Positions 51,441-61,732 of a stretch of DNA of 64,000 nt are shown one piece after another. The notes under the pieces were generated by a model that had not been told where the DNA came from, made no database searches, and was given only the letters and a program-made list of their open reading frames with translations. The position numbers and the translations under genes were made by a program. Numbering within the stretch: position 1 is the first letter of the stretch; every line of letters starts with the position of its first letter. The stretch is from Nocardia bovistercoris (GTDB taxonomy: Bacteria; Actinomycetota; Actinomycetes; Mycobacteriales; Mycobacteriaceae), in NCBI RefSeq assembly GCF_015674855.1, contig NZ_JADMLG010000003.1:1-64000 (forward strand), read 5' to 3'.

Positions 51441-52379
51441 ATGAACGCAACCGCGCCGGTATTCGCCGGTCTCGCTTTGCTTCTCGCGGGGCCTGCTCCA
51501 GCGCTGTTGAGCCGAGCGAAGTGGCCACACCGGACACCACGCGCGGCGTTGGTCCTGTGGCAGGCCATCGCGCTCGCCGCCGTGCTCAGCGCCTTCGGCT
51601 CCGGCCTGGCGATCGCGGCGGAACTGTTGGTCCCCGGCCCCGACGGCCGCCCGACCACCTCACCCACCCGTGAGATCGACGCGCTCGGTCTACCGCTGTG
51701 GCTCGCCTACATCTTCGTCTTCGCGCTCACCCTGCTGGTCGGCGCGCGACTGATGTTCTCGATCGTGCGCGTCGGCGTGCACACCCGACGCCGCCGCGCC
51801 CGCCACCGCATGCTGGTCGACCTGCTCGACCAGAGCGGGCCGCGGCGCCGCGCCGCCGACATCAGGGTGCTGGCCGCCACCGAACCCATCGCCTACTGCC
51901 TGCCCGGCCTGCGCCAGCGCGTGGTGATCAGCGAAGGCACGCTCACCAGCCTCGACGACGCCGAGGTCACCGCGATCGTCAGCCACGAACGCTCACACCT
52001 GCGAGCCAGGCACGACCTGGTGCTCGAGGCGTTCACCGCCGTGCACGAGGCATTCCCGCGGGTGGTGCGCAGCAGGGCCGCGCTCGGATCGGTGAAACTG
52101 CTCATCGAACTGCTCGCCGACGATTCGGCGGTGAAGGTCACCGGGCCCGCGCCGCTGGCCCGCGCGTTGGTGGCGTGCGCGAAGTCCACCGCGCCGCAGG
52201 GCGCGCTCGCCGCGGGCGGGCCGACCACCCTGATCCGGATCCAGCGCCTCAACGAGCGTATCGGGGATATGCGGGTCGCCTCGGCGGCCTATCTGGGGTC
52301 CGTGGCCATCCTGGTGGTCCCGACGCTGGCGTTCGCGGTACCCTGGCTGGTCGAACTCAGCCGGCTGTTCAACGGCTGA
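51441..52379 (+). CDS. M56 family metallopeptidase (BlaR1-type, without sensor domain)
   Basis: 312 residues. The zinc motif HERSH is at 182-186 in a cytoplasmic loop, with hydrophobic segments before (about 5-25, 38-62, 84-108) and a C-terminal segment (LGSVAILVVPTLAFAVPWL). It should cleave BlaI or another repressor on signal. It lacks the penicillin-binding sensor domain of BlaR1, as actinobacterial partners of BlaI usually do, so the signal is unknown. Confidence 0.88.
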   Translation: MNATAPVFAGLALLLAGPAPALLSRAKWPHRTPRAALVLWQAIALAAVLSAFGSGLAIAAELLVPGPDGRPTTSPTREIDALGLPLWLAYIFVFALTLLVGARLMFSIVRVGVHTRRRRARHRMLVDLLDQSGPRRRAADIRVLAATEPIAYCLPGLRQRVVISEGTLTSLDDAEVTAIVSHERSHLRARHDLVLEAFTAVHEAFPRVVRSRAALGSVKLLIELLADDSAVKVTGPAPLARALVACAKSTAPQGALAAGGPTTLIRIQRLNERIGDMRVASAAYLGSVAILVVPTLAFAVPWLVELSRLFNG

Positions 52380-52509
52380 TCTCGGCGACCCGCGGTCCGA
52401 CGACACCGGCTCTCCTGGCCGACCGTCCCGATCACGCCCGCGTACCGTGCGGCGGGTCCCCACGAAAACGCTCGGCGCCGACCCGCGCGCCGCACCAGAA
52501 AGGCACCCG

Positions 52510-54285
52510 TTGACCTCCTCGCCCCCTGCCGCCGTGACCTTCGCGGATCTGGGCCTACCCGTCGCGCTCACGCAGGCGTTGCGCCGCGACGGCATCGAGG
52601 CTCCGTTCCCGATCCAGGCCGCGACCGTCCCGGACGCGCTGGCGGGCAAGGACGTGCTCGGCCGCGGTCCCACCGGATCGGGCAAGACCCTGGCCTTCGG
52701 ACTTCCGATGCTGGCCGGACTCGTCGGCGCCGCCGCGCGCCCTGGACGCCCGCGCGGCCTCGTGCTCGTTCCGACCCGCGAACTCGCCGCCCAGATCGAA
52801 CGCGCGCTCGACGAGCCCGCGCTCGCCCTCGGCCTTCGCATCGCCTCGGTGGTCGGCGGCGCGCCGATCAAACGCCAAGCCGACCGCCTCGCGCGCGGCG
52901 TCGACCTGCTCATCGCCACCCCGGGCAGGCTCGAAGACCTCATCGCGCAGGGTTCGGCGAACCTGTCCGAGGTACGGATCACCGCGCTGGACGAGGCCGA
53001 CCACATGGCCGACATGGGCTTCCTGCCCCAGGTCGTCAAACTGCTCGACCGCACCCCCAAGGACGGTCAGCGACTACTGTTCTCGGCCACTCTCGACGGT
53101 GAGGTCGACAAACTGGTCAAGCGGTACCTGCGCTCTCCCGTCACCCATTCCACCGCGCCGCCCTCCGCTTCGGTCGCGACCATGTCGCACCACCTGCTCT
53201 TCGTCTCCGACAAGCTCGTCAAACGCGCCGTGGTCGCCGAGATCGCCGCGCGCGACGGGCTGACCATCATGTTCGTGCGCACCAAACACGGCGCCGACCG
53301 CCTCGCCAAGCAGCTGCGCGGAGTCGGCATCGCGGCGGGCGCGCTGCACGGCGGCAAAGCGCAGAACAACCGCACCCGCACCCTCGCGGCCTTCGCCGAA
53401 CGCGCCACCCCGGTGCTGGTCACCACCGACGTCGCCGCGCGCGGCATTCACGTCGACGGCATCTCGCTGGTCGTGCACGTCGACCCGCCCGCCGAATCCA
53501 AGGCGTACCTGCATCGTGCGGGTCGGACCGCGCGCGCCGGGGAGGACGGGGTTGTGGTGACCCTGGTCACCGGTGAGGAACGCGCCGACGTCGAGAAGAT
53601 GACCCGCAAGGCCGGGGTCGACGTGGTCGGGATCGAGGTGGGTCCCGGGGATCGCAGGCTGAACGAGATCACCGGTGCGCGGCGGCCACCCGGACCGTCG
53701 GCGAAGGTCGAAACCGGTGGTGCGGCGGACGCGCGCGCGGCGGGCGAGCCGCGAAGCGGGGCTCGACGGGCGACCGGCGACGCGGGCGAAGGTCCGTCGC
53801 GTGGTGGACGGCGGCGTCGCCCGGCGTCCGGCGCGGGCGAAGCGAGCGGACGTCACGACAGGCCGTCCCGGCGCGGTGCGGACGGTTCCGCACGGTCGTC
53901 GGGAACCTCGACGCGCTCGTCCACGACATCGTCGCGCAGGCCCGCCGCGTCCGCACGATCCTCGCCCGCGTCCGCGCAGTCGTCGACCGCACCCACGCGG
54001 TCGTCGGCCCAGTCGTCGGGTACTGCTTCGCGGGCGGGAACCCGCGACCACGCCTCGGACCGCGCCCAGTCCCGCACCACACGTCCCCGCTCGGCCGCCG
54101 CCACACCGTCCGTGCGCACCGACGGTTCCGCCGCACCCACGGGACGCGCTCCCCAAACGGGCGCGCGCGGCAAGGGATCCCCCGTGTCAGGCCGTCCGAC
54201 ACGCGCCGACACGCCGGGGCAATCCCGCCGCCGCGCCGGACGCCCCCAAGGCTCTCCGAATACCGGCAACCGCCGAGCGAACTAG
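52510..54285 (+). CDS. DEAD/DEAH-box RNA helicase with Ser/Arg-rich tail
   Basis: 591 residues from TTG 52510, preceded by AGAAAGG; a GTG at 52447 is an alternative. The Q-motif/motif region FADLGLPVALTQALRRDGIE, FPIQAATVPDAL, GPTGSGKT (motif I), VPTREL, ATPGRL, DEADHM (motif II), FSATL, VRTKHGADRL and HRAGRTARAG (motif VI) are in order. The tail after about residue 400 is low complexity, rich in Ser, Arg, Ala and Thr. RNA-helicase activity is expected; targets are unknown. Confidence 0.94.
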   Translation: MTSSPPAAVTFADLGLPVALTQALRRDGIEAPFPIQAATVPDALAGKDVLGRGPTGSGKTLAFGLPMLAGLVGAAARPGRPRGLVLVPTRELAAQIERALDEPALALGLRIASVVGGAPIKRQADRLARGVDLLIATPGRLEDLIAQGSANLSEVRITALDEADHMADMGFLPQVVKLLDRTPKDGQRLLFSATLDGEVDKLVKRYLRSPVTHSTAPPSASVATMSHHLLFVSDKLVKRAVVAEIAARDGLTIMFVRTKHGADRLAKQLRGVGIAAGALHGGKAQNNRTRTLAAFAERATPVLVTTDVAARGIHVDGISLVVHVDPPAESKAYLHRAGRTARAGEDGVVVTLVTGEERADVEKMTRKAGVDVVGIEVGPGDRRLNEITGARRPPGPSAKVETGGAADARAAGEPRSGARRATGDAGEGPSRGGRRRRPASGAGEASGRHDRPSRRGADGSARSSGTSTRSSTTSSRRPAASARSSPASAQSSTAPTRSSAQSSGTASRAGTRDHASDRAQSRTTRPRSAAATPSVRTDGSAAPTGRAPQTGARGKGSPVSGRPTRADTPGQSRRRAGRPQGSPNTGNRRAN

Positions 54286-54634
54286 CGCGAGCCATCGAAC
54301 GGGTCGGCGGATCGACACCGCCCGGCAACATCGCGGCATCGCACGAATACCGCTGGGAGGCAGCGGCTGCCGCGCCCCGCAGGCTGTTGCCGGATCGGGT
54401 CGGTCTACGGGCGCGCGGGTGTGATGATCCCACGCAGGACGAGACGCGGCTGCGGTTGCGACGGGTACCGACACAATCGCCATCCGCGCTCGTCGGGTGA
54501 CCACGAGCGCGCCGACATACCAATCCTCGCTGGGATGGTGCGCGAACCGAAGCGGGCTGGTCCTCCGAGAAGGCGAGCCGACACGGCGGGTGCGGTCGCG
54601 GGCGCGGTCGCGGCGTCGGGGCAGACTGGGGCGC
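54286..54634. other. 349-bp intergenic region between helicase and DMT transporter
   Basis: No gene is evident. In-frame extension of the downstream permease ORF upstream to 54497 gives a Ser/Arg-rich run unlike the membrane protein. No strong hairpin or repeat is visible. Confidence 0.5.
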
Positions 54635-55480
54635 GTGTCCTCGCATCCGATCGCCGCCGTGGTGTGCGCGCTGCTGGCCGCGGCATTGTTCGCGGTGGCC
54701 GCGGTGGCGCAGCACCGGGCGGCGGCGACGGTGCCGGAGGGGGTCGGATTCGTCGGGGCGCTGGTGCGGGATCCGCGGTGGTTGGCGGGGATCGCCGGGG
54801 ATGTGGGCGGTTACGCCATGCAGGTCGCGGCGTTGGCGTTGGGGTCGGTGTTGCTGGTGCAGCCGTTGCTGGTGAGTGCGCTGATCTTCGCGCTGCCGCT
54901 CTCGGCGCGGCTCAACGGGCGGCGGATCGATGCGGGCACGTGGGCGACGGCGGGGGCGTTGACGGTCGCGCTCGCGGTGTTCCTGATCGTCGGCGATCCG
55001 TCCGAGGGGGTCGCGACGGCGCCGTTCGCCGAATGGGCCGTGCCGCTGGGCGCGTTGCTCGCCGGGCTGGCGGCGGTGGTCGCGGTGGGGGCGCGCTCGG
55101 CCGATCCGACGCGGCGCGCGTTGCTGTTCGGGGTGGCGGGCGGGTCGCTGTTCGGGCTCGCGGCCGCGCTCACCACCGGTGTCACCGACCTGTTCGGACG
55201 CGGGGTCGGCGCGGCGCTGGGCAGTTGGCAGCTGTGGGCGCTGGTCGCGTCCGGGGTGGCGGGCCTCTATCTGCAACAGCGCGCGTATCAGGTCGGCCCG
55301 TTGACCGCGTCGCTGCCCGCGGTGACCATCGCGGAACCGCTGGCGGCGGCATTGATCGGCACGACGGTGCTCGACGAGCGGCTGCGCACCGGCCCGCTCG
55401 GCCTCGCGGTGGTCGCGGTGTCGGTGATCGTGATGTGCGCCACCACCATACGGCTCTCCCGCGGGCAGGCACGGAGCTGA
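54635..55480 (+). CDS. DMT-superfamily (EamA-like) transporter
   Basis: 281 residues from GTG 54635 (MSSHPIAAVVCALLAAALFA). About nine or ten hydrophobic segments occur, with an internal repeat pattern (early and late AALFAVAAVAQHRAA- and LPAVTIAEPLAAALIGTTVLDE-type regions). The text is that of a small multi-drug/metabolite permease in which the second half carries PAVTIAEP. Direction and substrate unknown. The frame is open upstream to 54497 but that part does not look like membrane protein. Confidence 0.85.
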   Translation: MSSHPIAAVVCALLAAALFAVAAVAQHRAAATVPEGVGFVGALVRDPRWLAGIAGDVGGYAMQVAALALGSVLLVQPLLVSALIFALPLSARLNGRRIDAGTWATAGALTVALAVFLIVGDPSEGVATAPFAEWAVPLGALLAGLAAVVAVGARSADPTRRALLFGVAGGSLFGLAAALTTGVTDLFGRGVGAALGSWQLWALVASGVAGLYLQQRAYQVGPLTASLPAVTIAEPLAAALIGTTVLDERLRTGPLGLAVVAVSVIVMCATTIRLSRGQARS

Positions 55481-57004
<1,524 letters not shown>

Positions 57005-57240
57005 CACCACACACCGACGATCGCGAACTCCACCACGTGCCGCCGGGCCGCCGATGGCACCGCGCGGCGGAAGCAGGACTCACTCGGCCGTCGGCGTCAT
57101 CCCCGAGGGTCGGAACAGGCCGCCCGCCGATCGGTGACCCCGCCTCACGACGGTGGACGACCCCGCGCCGGGCGGTCGACGCCCCTGCGCACCGACCGGC
57201 GACGCGGATCGGCCCGCGCGACACACCCGTCGAACCCCGT

Positions 57241-57272
57241 ACCGGCCGAGGCGCGCCCTCGCCTCGGCCGGT
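57241..57272 (+). terminator. Strong hairpin downstream of guaB1
   Basis: ACCGGCCGAGGC (57241-57252) pairs perfectly with GCCTCGGCCGGT (57261-57272) around eight bases. It lies 236 bp past the guaB1 stop and ahead of the CorC-like genes. It may end guaB1 transcription or belong to the leader of the next operon. A smaller GCCGGT/ACCGGC hairpin follows at 57285-57300. Confidence 0.6.
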
Positions 57273-57331
57273 AGCATGGGGGTTGCCGGTATCGACCGGC
57301 ACCGGAACTTCCGCATGCCGAAAGGAACAAG

Positions 57332-57487
57332 TTGTCACCCGCGTCCGAGGGCGCCGCACAGGAGGGCTCCTCTACCGAGCCGGGTGACAAACCCGGCGCT
57401 CTCCATCCCGCAGCAGTCCAAGTAGTCCCGTCCGGCCCTGCCCGTTCTCGCGTGTCGTCCCCGACCGCGCTCGGCAGGTGGTGTTGA
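57332..57487 (+). CDS. Candidate 51-codon ORF upstream of the CorC-like operon
   Basis: TTG at 57332 is preceded by AAAGGAAC, and the frame (MSPASEGAAQEGSSTEPGDK ...) ends at TGA 57485-57487, two bases before the GTG start of the next gene. The spacing would allow coupled translation. The product is hydrophilic, without domain or membrane segment. Codon use is high-GC but less biased than in neighbours. Low confidence; the sequence could instead be untranslated leader. Confidence 0.25.
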   Translation: MSPASEGAAQEGSSTEPGDKPGALHPAAVQVVPSGPARSRVSSPTALGRWC

Positions 57488-57489
57488 CA

Positions 57490-58935
57490 GTGTCCGTCGT
57501 GCTCACCGTGCTCAGTCTCATCGGGTTCGTCGCGCTGACCGCGGGCACCGCATTGTTCGTCGCCGCCGAATTCTCCCTCACCGCCCTGGAACGCAGCACC
57601 GTCGAGGCACATGCCCGCGACGGTGACGCGCCCGCCCGCATGGTCCGTCGTGCGCACCGGACGCTGTCGTTCCAGCTGTCGGGCGCCCAGCTCGGCATCA
57701 CCATCACCACCCTCATCACCGGTTACATCGCCGAACCGGTGCTCGCGCGGCTGCTGTCGCCACTGCTCGGCGCGACCGGCCTGAGCGAGAGCGCCTCGGC
57801 GGGCATCTCGCTGGCGTTGGCGCTGGTGCTGGCCACCTCGCTGTCGATGATCTACGGCGAACTCGTGCCCAAGAACATCGCCATCGCGCAACCGCTGGCC
57901 ACGGCCCGCGTCACCGCGGGCCCGATGATCGCGTTCTCCGTGGTGTTCAAGTGGATGATCCAATTCCTGAACAGCACCGCCAATTGGGTGGTGCGCCGCT
58001 TCGGCGTCGAACCCGCGGAGGAGTTGCGTTCGGCGCGTTCCCCGCAGGAGTTGGGTTCGCTGGTGCGCACGTCCGCGCTGCGCGGGTCGCTGGATCAGCG
58101 CACCGCGCTGGTCATGGACCGCTCGCTGCAGTTCGGTGAACGCAGCGCCGAGGAACTGATGACCCCGAGGGTGAAGATCGAATCGCTGGACAAGTCCGAC
58201 ACCATCGCCGATCTCATCGCCGCCGCGAGCAGCACCGGCTTCTCGCGGTTCCCGGTGATCGACGGCGACCTGGACAACACCCTCGGCGTTGTGCACGTCA
58301 AGCAGGCGTTCACGCATCCGGCGGCCGAGCGCCGCACCATCCCGCTCTACCTGCTCGCGCGTCCGGTGCCGATCGTGCCCGCCAGCCTCGACGGCGACGA
58401 AGTGCTGGAACGGGTGCGCGCCGACGGCATGCAGATCGCGCTGGTCGTCGACGAATACGGCGGCACCGCGGGCATCGTGACCATGGAGGATCTGATCGAG
58501 GAGATCCTCGGCGACGTCCGCGACGAGCACGACGAGGAGGAGCGCGAGGTCCGCCGGGTCGGCGACGGCTGGGACTGTTCGGGTCTGCTTCGCATCGACG
58601 AGGTCTCGCGCGCCACCGGCTACGACGCGCCCGAGGGCGAATACGAAACCCTCGGCGGCCTGGTGCTGACCAGGCTCGGCCGCATTCCCGAGACCGGCGA
58701 CGAGGTGGTGCTGCCCGATTCGGCGCATCAGCACGAACCCTACGACGCCGACCGGGGCGGCTGGATCGCCCGCGTGGAGCGCATGGACGGCAGGCGGATC
58801 GACCGGGTGCGCCTGATCCCGGTCGACGCCGAGACCTTGCACGCGCGCACCACACCCGCGGAGCCCGCAGCGCGGGACGAGGTCGCGCCGCTGGTGTCGG
58901 AGAACGTCGAGCGGACGGAGCACAGCCATGGGTGA
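57490..58935 (+). CDS. CorC/hemolysin-like (DUF21 + CBS pair + CorC_HlyC) membrane protein, first
   Basis: About 481 residues from GTG 57490; ORF starts at 57478 and 57484 are alternatives, and AGGTGG at 57476-57481 is a good ribosome-binding site for 57490. The DUF21 membrane domain is first (TLSFQLSGAQLGITITTLIT, GELVPKNIAIAQPLA). Two CBS domains follow, about residues 215-345, then the C-terminal CorC-type transporter-associated domain (DRGGWIARVERMDGRRIDRV). Proteins of this type (CNNM/MgtE-related) are linked to magnesium or cobalt export. It is a pair with the next gene, overlapping it by 8 bp. The order guaB1-this-next matches Rv1843c-Rv1842c-Rv1841c. Confidence 0.9.
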   Translation: MSVVLTVLSLIGFVALTAGTALFVAAEFSLTALERSTVEAHARDGDAPARMVRRAHRTLSFQLSGAQLGITITTLITGYIAEPVLARLLSPLLGATGLSESASAGISLALALVLATSLSMIYGELVPKNIAIAQPLATARVTAGPMIAFSVVFKWMIQFLNSTANWVVRRFGVEPAEELRSARSPQELGSLVRTSALRGSLDQRTALVMDRSLQFGERSAEELMTPRVKIESLDKSDTIADLIAAASSTGFSRFPVIDGDLDNTLGVVHVKQAFTHPAAERRTIPLYLLARPVPIVPASLDGDEVLERVRADGMQIALVVDEYGGTAGIVTMEDLIEEILGDVRDEHDEEEREVRRVGDGWDCSGLLRIDEVSRATGYDAPEGEYETLGGLVLTRLGRIPETGDEVVLPDSAHQHEPYDADRGGWIARVERMDGRRIDRVRLIPVDAETLHARTTPAEPAARDEVAPLVSENVERTEHSHG

Positions 58936-59992
58936 CCTGTTCGCGGTGCTGCTCACCGTCGTCCTGCTCGCGAGCAACGCGTTCTTCGTCGCGGCGGAGT
59001 TCGCGCTGATCTCCGCGCGCCGCGACCGCCTCGAAGCCCTTGTGGCGCAAGGCAAACGCAATGCCATGACGGTCATCAAAGCCGGTGAGAACCTGTCGAT
59101 GATGCTGGCGGCCGCGCAATTGGGCATCACGATCTGCTCGATCCTGCTCGGCCGGGTGGGCGAACCCGCCGTCGCGCACCTGCTGGAAGGGCCGTTCGAC
59201 CTGCTCGGCGTGCCCGAACAACTGCTGCACCCGGTGGCGTTCGCGGTCGCGTTGACCATCGTGGTGATCCTGCACATCCTGCTCGGCGAGATGATCCCGA
59301 AGAACATCGCGCTGGCCGGGCCGGAACGCAGTGCGCTGCTGCTGGTTCCGATCCACCTGCTGTGGCTGCGGCTGGCCCGCCCGCTCATCGCGGTCTACAA
59401 CCTGGCCGCGAACCTGTCGCTGCGGATGCTGCGCATCGAACCCAAGGACGAACTCGAGGCGACGGTGTCGAGTGTGGAATTGGCGGAGATGATCGGCGAA
59501 TCCCGTTCCGAGGGCCTGCTCGACGAGGAGGAGCACCGCCGCCTGACCCAGGCGCTCGGCAGCTCCGACCGCATCGTCGCCGATGTCATGGTGCCGCTGG
59601 AGGCCACCCGCTCGGTGCCGTTGCGCGGCGGCGGAACCACTCTCGGCGATATCGAGTCGGCGGTCGCCGAGACCGGGTACTCGCGCTTCCCCGTGCAGGC
59701 CGCCGACGGGTCGCTGGTGGGGTACCTGCACGTCAAGGACGTGCTGGACAAGGTCGCCGACGACAGCGCAGGACCAGGTACGCCCATCCCCCGCACCGAT
59801 ATCCGTCCGCTGCCGACGGTGAGCGCGGGCGCGACCCTCTACGAGGCGCTGGCCCGGCTGCGGCGCACCAGCAGCCATCTCGGCCGGGTCGTCGACAGCC
59901 GAGGCAACACCACCGGCATCGTCGCGCTCGAGGATCTGGTGGAGGAATTCGTCGGCACCGTCCGGGATTTCACGCACCGGAACGCGGATTGA
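58928..59992 (+). CDS. CorC/hemolysin-like (DUF21 + CBS) membrane protein, second
   Basis: 354 residues, overlapping the previous gene by 8 bp. The DUF21 part has FFVAAEFALISARRDRLEAL, SMMLAAAQLGITICSILLGR and GEMIPKNIALAGPERSAL. CBS domains (about residues 205-345) end in GNTTGIVALEDLVEEFVGTV. It lacks the C-terminal CorC_HlyC domain of the first copy and may form a hetero-oligomer with it. Confidence 0.92.
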   Translation: MGDLFAVLLTVVLLASNAFFVAAEFALISARRDRLEALVAQGKRNAMTVIKAGENLSMMLAAAQLGITICSILLGRVGEPAVAHLLEGPFDLLGVPEQLLHPVAFAVALTIVVILHILLGEMIPKNIALAGPERSALLLVPIHLLWLRLARPLIAVYNLAANLSLRMLRIEPKDELEATVSSVELAEMIGESRSEGLLDEEEHRRLTQALGSSDRIVADVMVPLEATRSVPLRGGGTTLGDIESAVAETGYSRFPVQAADGSLVGYLHVKDVLDKVADDSAGPGTPIPRTDIRPLPTVSAGATLYEALARLRRTSSHLGRVVDSRGNTTGIVALEDLVEEFVGTVRDFTHRNAD

Positions 59993-60005
59993 GCCGATCG
60001 GCGAG

Positions 60006-60890
60006 GTGCGCAGCATGGAGGTGATGCCGTCGACCCGGTGGCGGGCGCGGGCGAAAGCCAACGCCGACCGGGTCGACGGCCTCGTCGGGCCGTACCTGCG
60101 GCGCCGCGCCGCGGGCGCCGCGCACCCGGTGATCGACTTCCTGTTCACCTACTACGGCAACAAGCCCGCCCAATTGCGCCGCTGGCATCCGGGTTTCGGG
60201 ATCGCGCTCGCCGACGCGCGCGAATACGAGGGCGCGCGCGGCTACATCCGCGCCCGCACCGACGAACTCGCCTACACCGCCGATCCCGAACACCTGGCCC
60301 GCCGCCGCGATACCATCGCATTCGTCGCGGACCTGTTGCGCGCCACCGCATCCCGGCCGGCCCAGCTGTCCTGTTTCGGACTGCACGAGTGGGCGATGGT
60401 GTACCGCACCGACGATCTGCGGCACGGGAAGGTTCCGCTGCGGTTGTCCCGAGCGGAGACCGACGCCGTGGTCGAATCGATGTCACTACGCTGCACCCAC
60501 TTCGACGCCTACCGCTTCTTCACCCCGGACGCGGTGGGCCGCAATATGATTCCCCTGGCCCGCACCGATCAGCTCGCCCACGAACAACCCGGCTGCCTGC
60601 ACGCCACCATGGACCTGTACAAATGGGGTTTCAAACTGGTGCCCCTGATCTCCTCGGACCTGCTGCTCGAATGTTTCGAGCTCGCCTTCGCGGCGCGGGA
60701 ACTCGACATGCGGGCCAGTCCGTACGACCTGTCGGACCTCGACTACGAGCCGGTACGGATCGAAACCCCTTCCGGGCGGGCCGAATACGTGCGTCAGCAG
60801 TCCGAGATCGCCGAGCGCGGGTCGCAACTGCGGACCCGGTTCCTCGATGCCTGCCGCACGCTACTCGATGTGCCCGTCGCAGCGCCGTGA
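60006..60890 (+). CDS. Conserved actinobacterial protein, 294 residues (often named 3-methyladenine DNA glycosylase)
   Basis: 294 residues starting 13 bp after the second CorC-like gene. The sequence MPSTRWRARAKANADRVDGL, HPVIDFLFTYYGNKPAQLRRWHPG, FGLHEWAMVYR, HFDAYRFFTPDAVGRNMIPLAR and LYKWGFKLVPLISSDLL (cores only) is highly conserved-looking. I recall the database label 3-methyladenine DNA glycosylase for such proteins but see no helix-hairpin-helix glycosylase motif to support it. Treat the function as unknown. It may be co-transcribed with the CorC-like pair. Confidence 0.75.
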   Translation: MRSMEVMPSTRWRARAKANADRVDGLVGPYLRRRAAGAAHPVIDFLFTYYGNKPAQLRRWHPGFGIALADAREYEGARGYIRARTDELAYTADPEHLARRRDTIAFVADLLRATASRPAQLSCFGLHEWAMVYRTDDLRHGKVPLRLSRAETDAVVESMSLRCTHFDAYRFFTPDAVGRNMIPLARTDQLAHEQPGCLHATMDLYKWGFKLVPLISSDLLLECFELAFAARELDMRASPYDLSDLDYEPVRIETPSGRAEYVRQQSEIAERGSQLRTRFLDACRTLLDVPVAAP

Positions 60891-61047
60891 TCGTCGGCCA
60901 CCGGGCCGCTCGACGCGTCGGCGCCGCCCTCTCGGTTCGCCCGCGACGCCGGGCGGTCGGCTACGACCGACGCCGATCATCCGCCGCCGCATCGTTCGGC
61001 ACATGAGCGCCTGCGTCCCGTTTCGACGGCGACGTCCGAGGCTCGGT

Positions 61048-61066
61048 TCGACCGACGTGTGGTCGA
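61048..61066. promoter_or_regulatory. Palindrome TCGACC-N7-GGTCGA upstream of TetR gene
   Basis: Six-base arms are exact inverted copies (61048-61053 and 61061-61066) around GACGTGT. It lies 67 bases upstream of the TetR start and could be its own operator. No other gene starts nearby. Confidence 0.35.
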
Positions 61067-61132
61067 CGGACGGGAATCGCCTGCGCCGCGGTCGGCGAAG
61101 GGGCGCCGCACCTCGGTTCGACCTGACAATAT

Positions 61133-61732
61133 GTGGAGGTGGGTAAGGTCGATCGTCGCAGGCAGCCGGTTCAGGCGCGGGCGCGGGAAACCGTGGACGT
61201 GATCTTGGAGGCCGCGGCGCAGGTGTTCGACCGCGAGGGTCTGCGGGCGACGACCAACCGGGTGGCCGAGCGCGCCGGTGTCTCGATCGGGTCGCTCTAC
61301 CAGTACTTTCCCGACAAACAGGCGGTGCTGCACGCGCTGGCCGAGCGCCATATTCGGGAAACGGACGCCCGGTTGCGGGTGCTGTTCGCACGCCTGCGCG
61401 CGGAATGCCCGCCCTTCGAGCAGACGACGCGGGAGGTGCTCGAACTGGTCGTCGAGGCGCATCGTGGGCGTCCGGGACTGCATCGCCTGATGCACCGGCT
61501 CGCCCCGCGCTCGGTCACCGAACTGGACGCGATCGACGAGTTCGAGGACCGCGTCGCCGCTGAGATCGCCTTCCACCTGCGACGCTGCGAACGCGGCGGT
61601 GACGATACCGAGCGCCTCGCCAGGACCGTAGTGCACGCCGTCGACGCGCACCTGCATCGCGTCATGGTCCGCGACGAGATGAGCGTCGACACCCTGCGGG
61701 AACTGGTCGAGCGTCTGATCGCCGAACCCTAA
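61133..61732 (+). CDS. TetR/AcrR family transcriptional regulator
   Basis: 199 residues from GTG 61133; GTG 61139 also possible. The DNA-binding domain is typical: ARETVDVILEAAAQVFDREG, TTNRVAERAGVSIGSLYQYF and PDKQAVL (residues about 13-62). The C-terminal half is all-helical. It is convergent with the alpha/beta hydrolase gene, overlapping it by 4 bp. Confidence 0.88.
   Translation: MEVGKVDRRRQPVQARARETVDVILEAAAQVFDREGLRATTNRVAERAGVSIGSLYQYFPDKQAVLHALAERHIRETDARLRVLFARLRAECPPFEQTTREVLELVVEAHRGRPGLHRLMHRLAPRSVTELDAIDEFEDRVAAEIAFHLRRCERGGDDTERLARTVVHAVDAHLHRVMVRDEMSVDTLRELVERLIAEP

Noticed and set aside
57340..57480. Magnesium M-box (ykoK) riboswitch before the CorC-like genes
   Set aside because: A GAGGGCTCCT-like stretch was noticed, but the other conserved M-box blocks are not found in order, so I do not claim it.
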